From NCBI GenBank assembly GCA_905250025.1, contig CAJNOJ010000176.1, positions 1 to 64,000 on the forward strand: 64,000 nucleotides of DNA, written 5' to 3'. Position numbers and translations under genes: made by a program. This DNA is from Adineta ricciae (Eukaryota; Rotifera; Eurotatoria; Adinetida; Adinetidae). Below the pieces are notes generated by a model. It saw only the letters and a program-made list of their open reading frames with translations. It was not told the DNA's origin and searched no databases. Below are positions 22,282 to 36,600 of this stretch, in pieces; the stretch's first letter is position 1; every line of letters starts with the position of its first letter.

Positions 22282-23715
22282 ATGCGAGTGTTGACAATTT
22301 CCTTAATGATTATTTCACTAGTCAATACGGCACCATCGCCACCAAGTACTAATGGAACAGGTATGTACAAGGAGAAGGAACAATGATAAGTGTATTGAAT
22401 CAATGGTTTAGGTGCTGGTCTAGTTGCGAATGTCAAAGTTAGCGACGAGCCGACATGTAAAATGGATGATGGGCGAAGTGAGTAGATGACATTGTTCAAA
22501 TAATAATTCTTCACCATTTCGATTTCGTAGTTGAAATTCCTCTCAACGGAAAAATTCGTTTGGGTACCAATCCTTGCAAAGGTAAAGATTTTCTTCATTT
22601 GTTTTTCAAAGCAACTTTGAATCATCATTCCAGTCTGTACTTGTACAATAACTGGGTTTCAATGCGAAGATCAATGTGAGACTATCCCAGCATCAACATC
22701 CATTGGTACTCCTGGAGGTAAGCGAAGACAAATCCTATTTTTCTTTAATTACCAGTTGATTAGAAGGCGCACCAGCGAGTTCTTCTTCAGTAGCACCTGA
22801 CCAAATAATCATTTCTCCATCTCCTTCGCCTTCTCCTATACCAAACACGAATACAAATGTCTCGACGAGTTCAACTCCTACGACACCATTGAGTGGAAAT
22901 ACGGAAGATGATTTAACGTCGATTATTGCAGGTGGCCCATGCTCACGCTTGGCAGCAAACGCTCTAGCAGCAGCACGCGAATACGCCTTCGTTGACTGCA
23001 GCGAAGCTTATTTAGCTGGCAAGCGTACAAATGGCATCTATGAAATTTGGTAAGAGCAAACAAACGAAATTCATTGGACGCTTTTTCTCTATCTCTCAAA
23101 AGGCCTCGAACAAGTCCAAAACCGTTTCGAGTATACTGCGACATGGAGACAGATGGCGGCGGATGGACAGTCATTCAACGCCGTGATGGTTACAGCCAAC
23201 AATCGAATTTTTTCGTTTCGTGGTTATCGTACAAACGTGGCTTTGGCGATTTAACTCGAGACTTTTGGCTTGGAAATGAAAAAATTCATGCATTGACGAG
23301 CCAAGATGAATATCGTCTTTACATAAATTTAGAAGATTTCAATGATCAATCTCGTTTTGTTATTTATGAATGGTTTTTCATAACAAATGAACAAACAAAA
23401 TATACATTAAATTTAGGTCGTTATATGCCGTCGTCAACGGGTGGAGATTCTTTATATTACAATCGTGGAATGCGGTTCACTACACGTGATCAAGATAATG
23501 ATCAATCAATGTCCGGTCAATGTGCTGAAAATTATAAAAGTGGCTGGTGGCATGCTGGATGCACATTAGCCAATCTGAATGGACTTTACTTACGTGGAAA
23601 TGATTCGACAGCAACAGGAATCTTTTGGAATAATTGGTTAGGTGCAAAATATTCACTGAAATCATGCGCAATTAAAGTTCGACCGACAAGTTTCAACAGC
23701 GAAATGCTCTCGTAA
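22282..23715 (+). CDS. Secreted fibrinogen-related protein, complete copy
   Basis: Six exons: 22282-22360, 22412-22477, 22531-22581, 22634-22717, 22764-23049 and 23103-23715; 1179 nt, 392 aa. A signal peptide (MRVLTISLMIISLVNT) is followed by a short Cys module like a von Willebrand C domain (IRLGTNPCKVCTCTITGFQC), a Pro/Ser/Thr linker, and a C-terminal fibrinogen domain. The domain shows YLAGKRTNGIYEIWP, DGGGWTVIQRRDG, the calcium-site motif RDQDNDQ, and CAENYKSGWWHAGC with NLNGLYL. Fibrinogen-domain lectins bind acetylated sugars and act in innate recognition or adhesion in many invertebrates; that role is inferred. Exons 3-6 lie in the duplicated block and recur at 42757-43941, whereas exons 1-2 occur only here. 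Confidence 0.93.
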
Positions 23716-23789
23716 AAGAACCGAAACCGATTTTTCCCATTTGTTTGTTTGAGGTTTTGTATATTGTTGCATATTATTCTTCGAATGAC

Positions 23790-23795
23790 AATAAA
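23790..23795 (+). terminator. Polyadenylation signal AATAAA of fibrinogen-related gene (left copy)
   Basis: Canonical hexamer 75 nt after the stop; conserved in the right copy at 44016-44021. Confidence 0.6.
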
Positions 23796-24261
23796 GAGAA
23801 ATACAATTGCGAGAATTATAGTTTGAAAAGATAATCAGTACAACATATTCGACTACCGTTTTCATAGAACTCTTGGTAGGTTCCGGGAGTTAAAATGAAA
23901 CAAAAGTTTTTAAATTAAACAAGAATCGTTCAAAAATTGACCTTAGGTTTATTTGTTATCACGTAAAAAAGTATGATCAACGCGATCTATTATTTATGTC
24001 TAATCAAAATCCGTCATTTACAGCCGTTGAGCATATATAAAGCCAAGTCGTATCGAGATAGAGGAATATCGATTAGTGTTCGAATCAATCATACGATAAT
24101 TGAGCATTTTGTAAACTCCATCTGATTGATTCATATGCAGTTTGATCTCTTTGACTTGTTAAATTTCCTGTATGTCGATCAGTAACTGTTGCCGTTACGC
24201 AACAGATTTTCTTTTAATATTTCTTTGTAAAATAAACCAACAATACCAATAATCAATGTGA

Positions 24262-24290
24262 AGCTAACACGATGAAGCGGCGTGTTAGCT
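24262..24290. repeat. Perfect inverted repeat (10-bp stem, 9-nt loop)
   Basis: AGCTAACACG is followed after nine bases by its exact reverse complement CGTGTTAGCT. The right copy keeps only the right arm. Confidence 0.8.
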
Positions 24291-24638
24291 GAAAACTTTT
24301 TCGCGAAATAAGTCCCGTTCACCAAGATGAACGTGTGAAAAGTCAATCGGACTACGATGTGTTTTAACTTAGCCTATAGACTTCATGTCTTCATATTAAT
24401 GTTCCTTGTTTTTCTGCATACAGAACTTGAAGATCGATTCCCGTAGTAAAACGACGTCGCGCTACTCGCGACTCCAATTGGTTAATTTCCTAACTGATGA
24501 TGACTCATCTCATCGTTGTGGCGCTCGCTTGCTAGAAAAACGAATATTTTCATTTGATCGATAAATATATATATATATAGAAATATCTGTGTATATTTCT
24601 CCGGTGATTTAATACACCGTTGATTAGACAGTTTGAAA

Positions 24639-27600
24639 ATGGTATTCGAAAATCTCGTTGTGTACCTACTGGACAAATATCTGGGAGATTACATTGAAAA
24701 TCTAGATACAAAGAAACTTAAAATTGATTTATGGAGCGGTAAAAATAGAACCACAATCGATTTTCCATCGAATACATTTGGTATTTTTAGGAAATGTGGT
24801 CCTCGAAAATCTTTATCTAAAATCTAATGCACTAGTATGTAAATTTCTTTCCAAATCTCATGAATTAACTCGATTTTTAATAGGCCGATCTGAATCTGCC
24901 AGTGACTATATCAATTGGGTACTTACGTATGTTAATGTGATGAATTTTGTGATGAAAAAAAAAAGAGTTTCGCTTTAGAAAAATTAACATTACAAGTTCC
25001 ATGGAAGAATTTATATACACATCCAACAAAAGCAACGATTGATGGATTGTTTTTACTAGTTGTTCCGAAGACAGGTTTGTAGATAACTGTGGTGTTGGGA
25101 CTGTTATGATTTGGAAGCTTTTCAGAGGTGGAATATGATGCGAAACGCGATGAAAGAGAACAACACGAAGCGAAAATGAAAGAAGTTCGTAAGGTCGAAG
25201 AGCTTCGAAAAGAAAAGGAAGCTGAAAGTAAGCAAAGATTAGTTCTGTACGAATTGATACGCATCAATTTTGATTTAGAAAATGCCAAGGAGACCGATAA
25301 AAATAACGATACATTTGTCGAGAGAATGCAACTTCAAGTTATTCGAAATTTAGAATTATCTATTCGAAATATTCATATCGTCTATGAAGATAAAACAACC
25401 AAACCAAATCATCCATTTGCATTTGGAATTACTCTCAACTACATTTCACTTCATGTAATCCTGATTAAAAAGATTCAAATTCTCGATCAATTCTGTTTTA
25501 TTTCTCATAGACAACAACACCGGACTGGGAACCCACAATACTCAAGGAAGATACACCATTGATTCACAAGGTAAATGCTACTAAAGACTGAATTTTGTAT
25601 TCAAATGTTGTGTTTTAGCTGGGTGAATTAAGTGCCTTGTCGATTTATTGGAATACAAATGTGAAATCGCGTTCTGACTTGCCACGACAAGAGGCGATTG
25701 TATGTAAACTATTTGATTATCTCTTTGTATTTATTTTTTCGTTTAGAATAATCTACGCGAAAGAATCGCAAGTGACAATCAGTTAGTTCCATCTGATATT
25801 GCTTACAGTAAATTGTTCTTGCGTGTTTTTGGCTTCGTATAACGTTCATTTTTAGTTCTTCGCCCATTGAACGTCAAAGCAAGACTTATCTTAACAATGA
25901 AACCGCGTCAGGAAGATTTCAAACGGCCCATGTTTGATATCAAAGTCGATCTGGACGAAATTAGTCTGAACATGAATCGCGATCAGGTAGAATTTCTTTA
26001 GAAGATCATGGAAATCATTGAATTTTTGTAGTATTCCGATATACTTGATCTACTGGAATTGCAAGATTATCTGAGCATTCAGTCGAAATATATAAAATAT
26101 CATAGAAAGCAGGAACGCGAAGAGAAACCAAGCGTGAAAAGGTACGAATGCCTGATGTTTTCCAATGATTCACCGCGATGTACATATTTTCAGATGGAAA
26201 TTTGCGTATGAAGCAATTGTAAATGAAGAAGTTCGGCCAAGATTTGAATGTTACAAATGGGAAAACATCAAAGCACATCTAGACCGCTGCCGGGAGTATC
26301 GCACGATTCATTTACAAGAACTAACTGGAAAATTAACCAATGAGCAAAAGCAGCGCGCAGAAGTAAATGAAAACTGAGTTGAAATTCAGCGACCCGTGAA
26401 TTCTTCTCGTAGGAACTGGAAAAGAAACTTGATGTGTTTAATTTAACATACATTCGTCGGAGTGCGGAAATCGAAGCGAGAAAGAAGAAAGAACAGGAAC
26501 CGAAAACATGGTGGGGAAGTGTATCGAATTGGTGGGGTGGAAATAAACCTCAAGATGATCCAGGTGAGATCTTTGGAGTTTCAATAAGTTTTCAACTTCT
26601 CTTTCGTCAATTTAGAATTGGACTTAGAAAAAGTCATGTCACCAGAAGAGAAAAACAAATTATTCGAAGCGATTGGTTATGCTGGAGAAGATACATCCAC
26701 ATCAACATATCCTGAAGAAGTTTGTTCATTTGATTTCTCCTGTAAACACGACTACTTTCTCATGTTTCTTTCAGTACGTTGATATCGATTTGGCTATTCG
26801 ATTAAAGATGCTCGACGTTAGCATTTGGTCGAAAATTCAAGAAAACGATGCTCAGTATGATGATCTTCATGAAAATTCTCTCTCTACGAGTAACCCCTGC
26901 TTCTAGATTTCGAGTTATTGCTCGTGGTGTGATACCAGATACTAGTCTAATGTTTCGTCGTCGACCAGCAACTGACGCAATCGCGTATGTGATGGTTCAT
27001 TGCTGATACTTCTAACTTGTTTTCGATTTAGTGTATCGGTAGACTTAGGGTCGTTTCAAGTGTTCGGTATTTCGACAAATATAAGTCAATCTGAATTATT
27101 GAACGAGAATCGACCTGTTCTTGTCCGCCCATCAGGATTATCAACATCTGATCAGCACAAGTTCTTACAAGTCGAATTCGAGACAAATCCATTAGACAAG
27201 AAATCCGATTACCGCGTGAAAGTCGTCTCGCAATCATTAGAAATCAAATACAATGCGGTAAGCATTTTCATTGTTATCAGCAATTTGATTGTGATTTTTT
27301 GATTCCTTCAGCCAACGATTAATAAATTAGCCGAATGTTTCGAACCAGATAGTTCGCGAAATCTACAAGGGTAACAATAATGGAATGTAAACACCTTCAT
27401 AAAGAATTTGAATCTGATTTAGTGTTAAACAAGTTGCATATTCAACTTATACTGATGTTAAACATCGATCGTTCATATTAATGAAACACAATATCGAAAA
27501 AATCAAAGTTTTGGATATTTATATCGATATTCAGTCGTCATATTTTCTTCTACCAGAAAATGGAGTTTACCAAGAGTGAGAAACGAAATGATTTGCGACG

Positions 27601-30600
27601 AAAAATATCTTTGCTTCGTTTGGATTTAGTGGTGTTGCAGCTATTTGTATGGATTTGGGTCATCTAACATTACAACGAGGAACGGACCAAGTTACTGATG
27701 GTCAGAATCTTCACCAACCAAAAGTAAACGTAATTTTCTGATTGTCTCGAATATATTCACTTCGATTTTTGTTTGTAAACAGGATATTGAAGGTCTTCGT
27801 GAATTGTCGTATACTCAATTCAAATTAAAACTTACTGATGTTCAACTAATCTATGCACATCGCAGTAAGTGACAATCTTGTGTGCAAATTAATTCGATCG
27901 AGATCTTCTTTTAGATGAAAGCTGGGAAAATGCACGTAAAGACAAGAACACTCGTTTACATTTGATCAAACCAATGGAACTCGAAATGGATGTAGACAAA
28001 TGCATCTACAGTGATGATGCGGTTTTACCTGCGTAAGCAGTTTCCGTTTCAAACTATAAATTACTTTTCAATTTTTTTCCATATTAGATGGAAAATGGCT
28101 GGAAACATTCCAGGTGTTGAATTACGTTTATCCGATAAACGTCTCTTTCACATTATCAACCATATACAAACGATTCCTTTCCCGGAATCGAAACATCCCG
28201 TCAATGAAATTCCAGCATTAGAAGCTGAAGTTTGTTTTACATTCAATCCGTGAAGTAATTAAAGAATTTCGTCTTGTTTTAGTCAACAACAGCACAATCT
28301 TTACTGAGTAATCCTGAGCAGACACTTGAAACAGTTGAAGGAATGACGCCAGTAAAGAAAAATTTAGAAAAAGCAGAAGCTGATGAAAATAGCGACGAAG
28401 AAGTTGTCAAAAAGCCATTATCAGAAAGAAAAAGTAATTCCGAAGGACAATTGACCCAATTGGAAGCAACATTTACACTTGATAAAGTAAGATTTTCTCT
28501 CAACCAAACTTTCGCTCATATTTTCTTTCATTGTTCTAAAGATTGTTCTACATATTGATGAAGCGTTGAACACCACCAACGAAAACGACGAAGGAGAACC
28601 ATTTCTTCATCTCACTCTCGATTCTATCATTGCCAAAACAAAAATTAAAACATTCGATATGGAATTTAACGCATCTTTGGCTGATTTAGTCGTCTATCAC
28701 GAGCAGTTCATCGGTAAAGATAATCAACACTTACGCTTACTCTCTGCACAATTGAACCAAGACGAAAACGATCCCAAAGATAAAAAATTAGTCAGCTTAA
28801 ACTTTCGTCATACATCTCCGGAGAATCCATTATTTTCCTCGGCAATGTACAACGGAATCGAGAATCATGCCCATGTGCATCTGACTAAACTAGTTGTCAC
28901 ATTACAACTGGAAGCATTGTTATCAATATTAAGATTTCAAGATGCTTTATTGAAAAAGCTACCAAAAGATCTACCGGAAATCGAAATGAAGAAGAAAACT
29001 GAAGAAGAAGAATCAAAGAAGGCACAGCAAACATTGAAAGTACCGGAAGATAATCGAACTTTAGGCAGATCACTTTCGACTTCAGGAAAAGTTGTGAAAA
29101 AGAATGGTAAGAGATTGTACGAGATATACAGATTTCAGAGCAACCAACGTATTTAGATGTACCAGTAACACCCACATTGAAAATTGAAGCTGACTTGGAA
29201 GAATTTCGAGTGATAATTGCATCAAAAATGACTCAACTGTTCGATATACAAGTTCAAGGTTTGATTGCTTCATTAACTCAATGCTTTTTTTCACTGTATT
29301 CTTATGCAGGTGTCAAAGCTGATGTGTCTCAAGCACCGGAAAAGATGTTAATCAATTTGATTCTCTCTGATCTACGTGTTTTCGACCCTTACGAAGGTGC
29401 TCGATTCCGAAAAGTAAGACTTCGTGGACATCTTTCATGTAATCATACATAAATTGCTTTTCTCGAAGATTATCTCCCAACAAGGCACTGACAAAGATTT
29501 ACTTCGTGTTGACTTATGTTTATTCAATTATCCGGAAGGTTACACAAAACCGTTAGATGTCGTCGACTGTCAAGTGAAAGTAGACTTTGCCAAAGCAAAT
29601 CTGATTTTTCTCTTCAAACATATCGATGCGATTCTGGTACGATTTTTTCTTCACAAATTTCCCTCGAAAATTTCATTCTCGTTGTTTTGCCTAGACTTTC
29701 CTCGATTCTTTGAATATAACGAAAGCTGCATTAGATTTGGCATCGACTCAAGCAGATGCTGCTTATGAACAAGTACAAAAACTACAAGAACAAGCTTTTA
29801 AAGTTCATTTGGACATCACATTCAATGCTCCGAACATAATCATTCCAACAAATTCATATTCAGACGAAGCACTGCTGTTTGATTTGGGTAAATTAACAAT
29901 GAAAACGCGTTTTTTCGATGATCCGAAACGATCACTTATTGAACAACAAAATATTCGACTGGAAAACGTGTTGGCAAGTCGAGTAAAACTTAATCGAGAG
30001 AATACTATTCTCGGAGAGATTACTTTACTCGAATGTGCGGAATTGAATGCACTAATCAACCGGTTACTTTACCCAGAAAAAATCCGAACGGAACCCGGAG
30101 TTACGATCAAAGCTGAATGGGAATATATTCACGTAAGGAAAGTTTTCTGTGTTTTGAAGAACTGAAATATTTCGCCTTTTTTTCATGTAGTTTCGATTAG
30201 CCAAAGGTGATTATTCATGTGTGATGAAAGTTTTAATGGAAAACTTTACGGAAAATATTCGAGATCAAATAGCGGAAAGTGCTCAATTGGAACAGTATCA
30301 TTACCGACAAGAAGAACAGGAAAAAGAGGAAGACGCATTACGAAATGCTGTGATTAAGAGACAACAGGGTTTGACTGAAATTTCATTGTATGTATCGAAC
30401 TTATTCTTTTTTGTATTTTCTAGACGCACACGGAGATGAAGTGTTGCAAACAGTGAAAATTCGAGCAGAAATTAAGAAAATGGCTTTGACGCTTTACTTG
30501 GGTGAAGCAAATTTCGTTAGTGGAATTGTGTATACGGAGATCAAAGTTGTATTATTGTGTGTTTAGACTGTTCGTCGCGCTCCACGTGATGAAAATCTAA

Positions 30601-33600
30601 AATTGGCTAATGTTCAAATCGAATTACTCGAAGCATTATTTCGTCAGCAAACAGATGCAAGTTACAAAGCAATGGTTCGCGTGAAGAACTTTCTTCTTGA
30701 TGATCTCCGTGAAACCAATCGATCAACCAGTGTCACACGCATGATGGATCGGCATTTTACTGTCGATCCCAATGCACATATGCTTATTGCTTCATTCGAA
30801 TTCAAACCAAAATCACCAACAAATCCATTAGCACTTCGACAACGTAACTAGTACTTCTCTTATCATTTTCCATTCTCTTCGAATGTTTGTAGTGAGCGCA
30901 CAACTTGAAAGTCTTTATATTTGTATCAGTTTGGATTATCTGATGACGCTACAAGATTTCTTTATTTCTGGTTTACCTACTGGTGGTAATGAAGCAAGAT
31001 CTCGTGCAACAACGACGACATCCGAAGACAATGATGCGAAACCAGACAACGATAAAAATAGATTAACTGTTGATCAGCGAGCAGCTCGGCCATCAATTGC
31101 ATTGCCAAGAACTCCGACACCGTCGAAATGTAAGTTCCTCCAACTCATTTGCATGTTCACCTGAGCCGTTCTGTTTTTGTTTGAATAGCTACGCCGCCGT
31201 CATTCCCATCAACCCCATCAAATGCTGACACAGAAGTCGAAACACGTATTGATGTCATTGTCAAGCATCCTGAAGTGATCCTACTTGAAGATCAACATAA
31301 CTCTAATTCGAATTGTCTCGTACTTGATGTATGCTTAACAACGTGGAGTCCGACCAGTACTAAAGCTCGCTTTTCTTGTTTAGGTTGCATTACAAATGCG
31401 TATGATCAGTGTTGGCGATGATACGAAATTATACCTTTGGTTAAAAGATTTAACGGTCTACAGCTCGAACTTTACCGAATTAAGAGATTCGAAGGATTCG
31501 GGCTCAAAGATCAAATATCGCGTAAATAAGAAAAATCAATTAATTCTCTCAATTGTAATTTCGTTTTCTCATTCAGATTTTACAACCTGCCAAAGCCGAT
31601 GTAATCATGATCATGGACCGAGAACAACAGAAAATTGATGTACGAATCTCTGATATTATTGTTAGCATTGCACCGGCTGCAGTTAAAACATTAATTGCTG
31701 TCACAAGTTCATTGGGAACACTGCAGGTAAATAAATATCTTGACTAATTGATCGATTCATTCAATCGATTTTAGACAACTGTTCTCGAAGAAAAAGAAAA
31801 AGTGAATTCCAAATCTTTGTTCAGTCCTAAACCATTTAAAGATGCTGGCTTTTGGTTCACGAAAGGTATTTCTATTCGAATTGACAGAAGAAGTGACTTA
31901 CATGTTATTGAAATAGATTTCGAAGAGAAAGAAGGACTATTAGAAACAACAGATATATTAGAAACAGTCACAGGGACACCATCCATACAAAAAGCAGTCA
32001 AAGAAGAAGAGAACAAATTGATCGAGAAAGAAGAAAAAGCCGAAACTCAAACTCTTCAAATTCAACAGGTAAATAAATCGTTTTCTCCATCTGATTAATT
32101 AATAATTTATTTTAGTTAATTCTAACACTGGAAACCATCGAATTGAAACTTGAAGTTGGTCTTGGTTCAATAACCAAATCCGTCGTTGCCATGTGTTTAT
32201 CAAATTTAACAGCTGATGTTAAAAACTGGGGAACTGATGTATAACTCGCGAACTTCATTTCCACTTTATATTTCTGTTTACACTTTTAGTTGAGTCTTTC
32301 AGCGACTGTCAACGTCGAAGCCGCATTATTCAACGAACGTATGCTTTCGTGGGAACCTTTAATTGAACCAACAATTGATTCAAATGGTTCCATCCTTTCA
32401 CCATGGTGTCTCATTTGTTCGATTGTACCGGTAAGTAATTTTTTCGCGAAAGATGCGACGCTTTGTCTCCTGATAATTTGCAGATACTTAACGAAGAAAT
32501 GAGAAAGGTAAACACGATTGATACTCCTTTGTTTGGCGATAAGCGCATGTCTAAGCCTTACAGTTGCGACTTGAGTGATAAGAATTTCGAATTCTGATAA
32601 GTTCGAAAGTATCTCTCTATTTAAGATATTAGCACCAACGGATCGACGTGAATCTATTGTGTCGAATGCATCCGAGCGAAAAGAAGAACATCCATCAGCG
32701 AATTCGAAACAGATTATTTTCATTCGTGCTGAACAGCTACTGAATATAACATTAACAAAGACAGGACTCGATTTAGCTCAACGCTTATCAGCTTTATTCG
32801 ATGATGTGTATAATAAACGATTACCGTTTACCGAGGATGACAATCAACCAATGCTGTCATTGTATAATGCAACAGGAAAAGATTTGTTAATTGATGGTTT
32901 GGATGGACTCGAGGTAAGTTTGACATGTGGGCAACAATTTCATCGCTTGGAATTGTTTTCAGTTTGATACAAAGACGTCAGTTATATCATTGGATCTCAA
33001 AGCTAATGATTCGGTTCCATTAGTTGTACCAAATGATCGTCAATCCGCTGCGCGACTTTCAGTTATCGAAGAACAAGATTTTAAACGCCGTCAAGAATTT
33101 TCTGTTCAAGTAAATATAAATAGTCATTTGAAAATACTCATTTCACGCATCAATTTTAGATTGGAAATATTACGAAAACTGTCAGTATCAATCGAACGTG
33201 GAAACGCGTATATGAGTTAGGCCCATCAGCCAACCCACATTGGCCGGTTCAAATACTTTGCGATACTCAAGTACAAAATGATCGTCGGCGTGTTATTCTC
33301 AGTTCAATCGTCAAAATTTATAACAATACTACAATGCCATTGGTGATTCTTGATAGTGATTCGATTGAAACTGACGTTCATCATCGATTGGCAACAGTTG
33401 GTGTGAATGATGAGTATTATGCTCCGATTGATATTATTTATCGACACGCGAGTTCACCGATTTTCATTTCGGTTGAAGAGTGAGATTATTGCAATGTTCT
33501 ATTGAAGAAAACCGAGAATTTCTTTGTAGAAACGATAGTAATGACAAATTTTACGATTTTATTTCATTCGATTGGGAAAAGGAATTTCTATCGGAAAGAA

Positions 33601-36600
33601 AACTTAAGTTGAAAAATGGCAAAAACGCTCATTTTGTGGTGAGATTGGCTAATTCAACTATAAATTCTTCCTTATCAATATAATTCATTTAGATCTTTAA
33701 AGAAGTAACCGAAGCCTACTCGGAAAACACCGATCAGCTCGATCGTCAAACATTTAGTTTACACATCCACCCTGCACTTCATCTAACCAATCTTTTACCA
33801 GTTGAAATCCAATGTTCAATCGATGTAAGTCTAACATCTCATACTTTTCCTCTAACACAACCGATTTCAGATTGATTCTTCAGCAAAAAATCTTTATCCG
33901 GTCTTTGACCGGATCGTTCGTTATGCGACCAATGTTCGTGTACATTTGCTAGCGTAGATTGTCTCAGTCTTGTATAAAACGTTCACTGTCAAGATTTCCT
34001 ACAGCTTGTCGACATGATTTTGCTTTTGATGTTGATAAATTCTCGAAGTTAATTTGAATATTTGCATTTAAGGATGTCGAACAAATCGATTTGAAGCCAA
34101 GTGAGTTGAGTCTGATCACAGCGGGAAATAAACAATCGATATTGACTTTCACGGTAAAGAATTCGCTCTCTGTTTGGATGAAAAAACTAATGCCAATGTT
34201 TTAGGTCCCTTCGTATAATAATCTTAAATGGATATCGGAGCCAGTTGATTTGAAAATTGAAGGCAAAGGTGATCATAATGAACATTTAGTCATCTTTCAT
34301 AATTCAACAGCGAATTCGCAACAAACTTTGGTAAGAAATAAGGAAGAACATATTTCAATCAAAGTGCTTCTTGATTTTATTAGAAAATGGTTTTACGTAT
34401 CGATACATATCATGAATCGTACCGTCTATTATTGTATTCACCATTTTGGATTCTCAATCGTACGGAATTGTCTTTGGAATTTCAAGTAGGAAACAATTAG
34501 TATTGATTTTGCACATCTATCTTGCTCTTCTTCGTGTTGTAGATTGAAAATAACCGTACTTTTCTCGAAGCAACTCACACACCGTTTTTAGTCTGCCCAG
34601 ATAAGTTTGATAGCGAAGCGAACCGAAAAGTAAAATCGATTTCGTTGAATATACTGAAAATGTATACTGATTATCGATTATAGGGCCAACTTCGACTTTA
34701 CAGTGCTGAACAAGGCGATAATACGACCAGTTGGTCGGAGAAATTCTCATTAGATGTGATTAAAAGTACTGGTATGGCATCATGTAAAGTCCCAAATGAT
34801 CGAGTCTATATGGTAAGTGTCGAATGCATATGGAAGATGTTTTGTTTCTGAGAGAGTTTTAGGTTTGCGTGGATATTGTGACTTGTTCATTTGGTTTAAC
34901 AAAAATTGTCACTTTATCACCATCAGTCGTTATAATTAACAATTCATCGGTAGATTTGCGGCATTTTTTGTGAAAATCAATTCGCTTTTCTTTTATTTTC
35001 AGATTGAAGTGGAAGTTGTCGAAACAGTGTCCGACAAAGAACAGGATAAGTGGGGACCAGTTAACTCTGAACAAGTAATGAGAATCTCTCTTCTGCTGAT
35101 TTTTATCTGAGAGTTCGAATATGCTTTAGATAATTCCATTTTGGCCACACAATATCGAAGCTGGTGTGATGCGTGTTCGTTATACACATAATCGCGTAAC
35201 ATCGAGTCCATTTATGATGAATCAAAAGCATCGAACTTTGTTACGTATGAATGATGAAGAGCGTCCAGCAATTTATGTTGAAGTCACAGCAACCGATTTC
35301 GATGGTATTCGAGTGATTTTTGGTGACTATAAGATCGGCGATGCCCCACTCCTTGTGGTTAATTGTTTGAGAAACGATCCAGTATCGTTTTGTCAAGCGG
35401 ACGATGTGTAAGTCAAATGAAGTGCTAATCGATTTTACAGCCGAAATTTCGCTTTAGACGAGCACAAGTCTTACCACCACAAAATTATGTTTACTACACA
35501 TGGTCGGATCCTTTGAAACCAAGACAATTAGTTGTTTCATGCGGTTCAAAAACAACACAAATGGAATTGAATGTAAGAGACACACGGATTATTTTTTGTA
35601 GAAATCGAGTAATGATAGTTCAGTGGTTGTGGAGCTTGACAGACATTTCGAAAGTACTCTGTTCGAATCTCAATTCGCATGCTCACTCTGTGTTCCGTTT
35701 ATTCAATCGAATGGAATCCAATTTTCTCGCATGCTAAATAAAGTGACCCACAGAAGAACGGATTGCTCGAAAGAATGATATTCCATTCCTTGAATATCGA
35801 TCTTCTCAGTCCATTTTCTACACATTCCCATCGGCTTCTTATTCGTTTTTCTCACGTCCATGATGTTTTAGCCTCAATGTGGCTTTCTCGGCAAAGACGG
35901 TGATCATAATGTTAGTTATACAACGTTTATCGATGGTGTTCAAACTGTTCTACTCTTTTCGGATGATACAAAAGTCATTGAAGCAGCTTCTGGCGTAAGT
36001 TTTCTTCTTAAATGTCATGAGAAATTAAAATCCTGGGAAATCTCTACAGATGCCATCATTAGCTGAATCGATGGGTCAACGTGTTCAGATCGGTATTCAT
36101 AATATAGGCCTTTCAATTGTCAATGATATAACCCGAGAGGAGTTGCTTTATGTAAGTCTAAGTAAATCCAAAGTTGTGTGGACGGAAACAAAAAAATCTC
36201 GCGTTCGACCACTGTCACACGAGGTCAACGCACATCTCGAAGAACTTTATAAAACTCACGTTGAACAACATGAAGCGAATCCAGATGACAAACAACTTGT
36301 CAGAAAAACATATCATATGGACCAATTTCGGGTATATTCTTTCATCTTCATCTCGAATCTCATCGTTTTTGCTTTCGATACAGCTGAATTAATCAGTTCC
36401 AAAGGTCAGCGAAAAGTAGCCAAACGACAAGCATTAGATGGTCTTTGGATTGAATATGCTTGGTCGGTCACGAGTGCTGCTTTACATATTCGTATAAATC
36501 GTGTTCAAATTGATAATCAACTTGATTATACAATGTTTCCTGTTGTTCTTTATCCGGTGATTTCGAAAGCAACAGGAACTGATCATGCGGAAAAACCTTT

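Larger units (their letters stand above)
23716..24638. other. Intergenic region, fibrinogen gene to VPS13 (left copy)
   Basis: 923 bp; it contains the fibrinogen polyA signal, the 10-bp-stem hairpin at 24262-24290 and a TA repeat at 24565-24578 just before VPS13. It is clearly more divergent between the copies than the exons are, with several indels. Confidence 0.6.

Noticed and set aside
22206-22628. 140-codon minus-strand frame over the first fibrinogen exons
   Set aside because: It is antisense to well-supported exons and has no domain or splice logic of its own.
26854-26905. Apparent frameshift in VPS13 (frame ends at a TAG near 26905, in both copies)
   Set aside because: A 52-nt GT-AG intron here links QENDAQ to FRVIARGV, which fits the family spacing.
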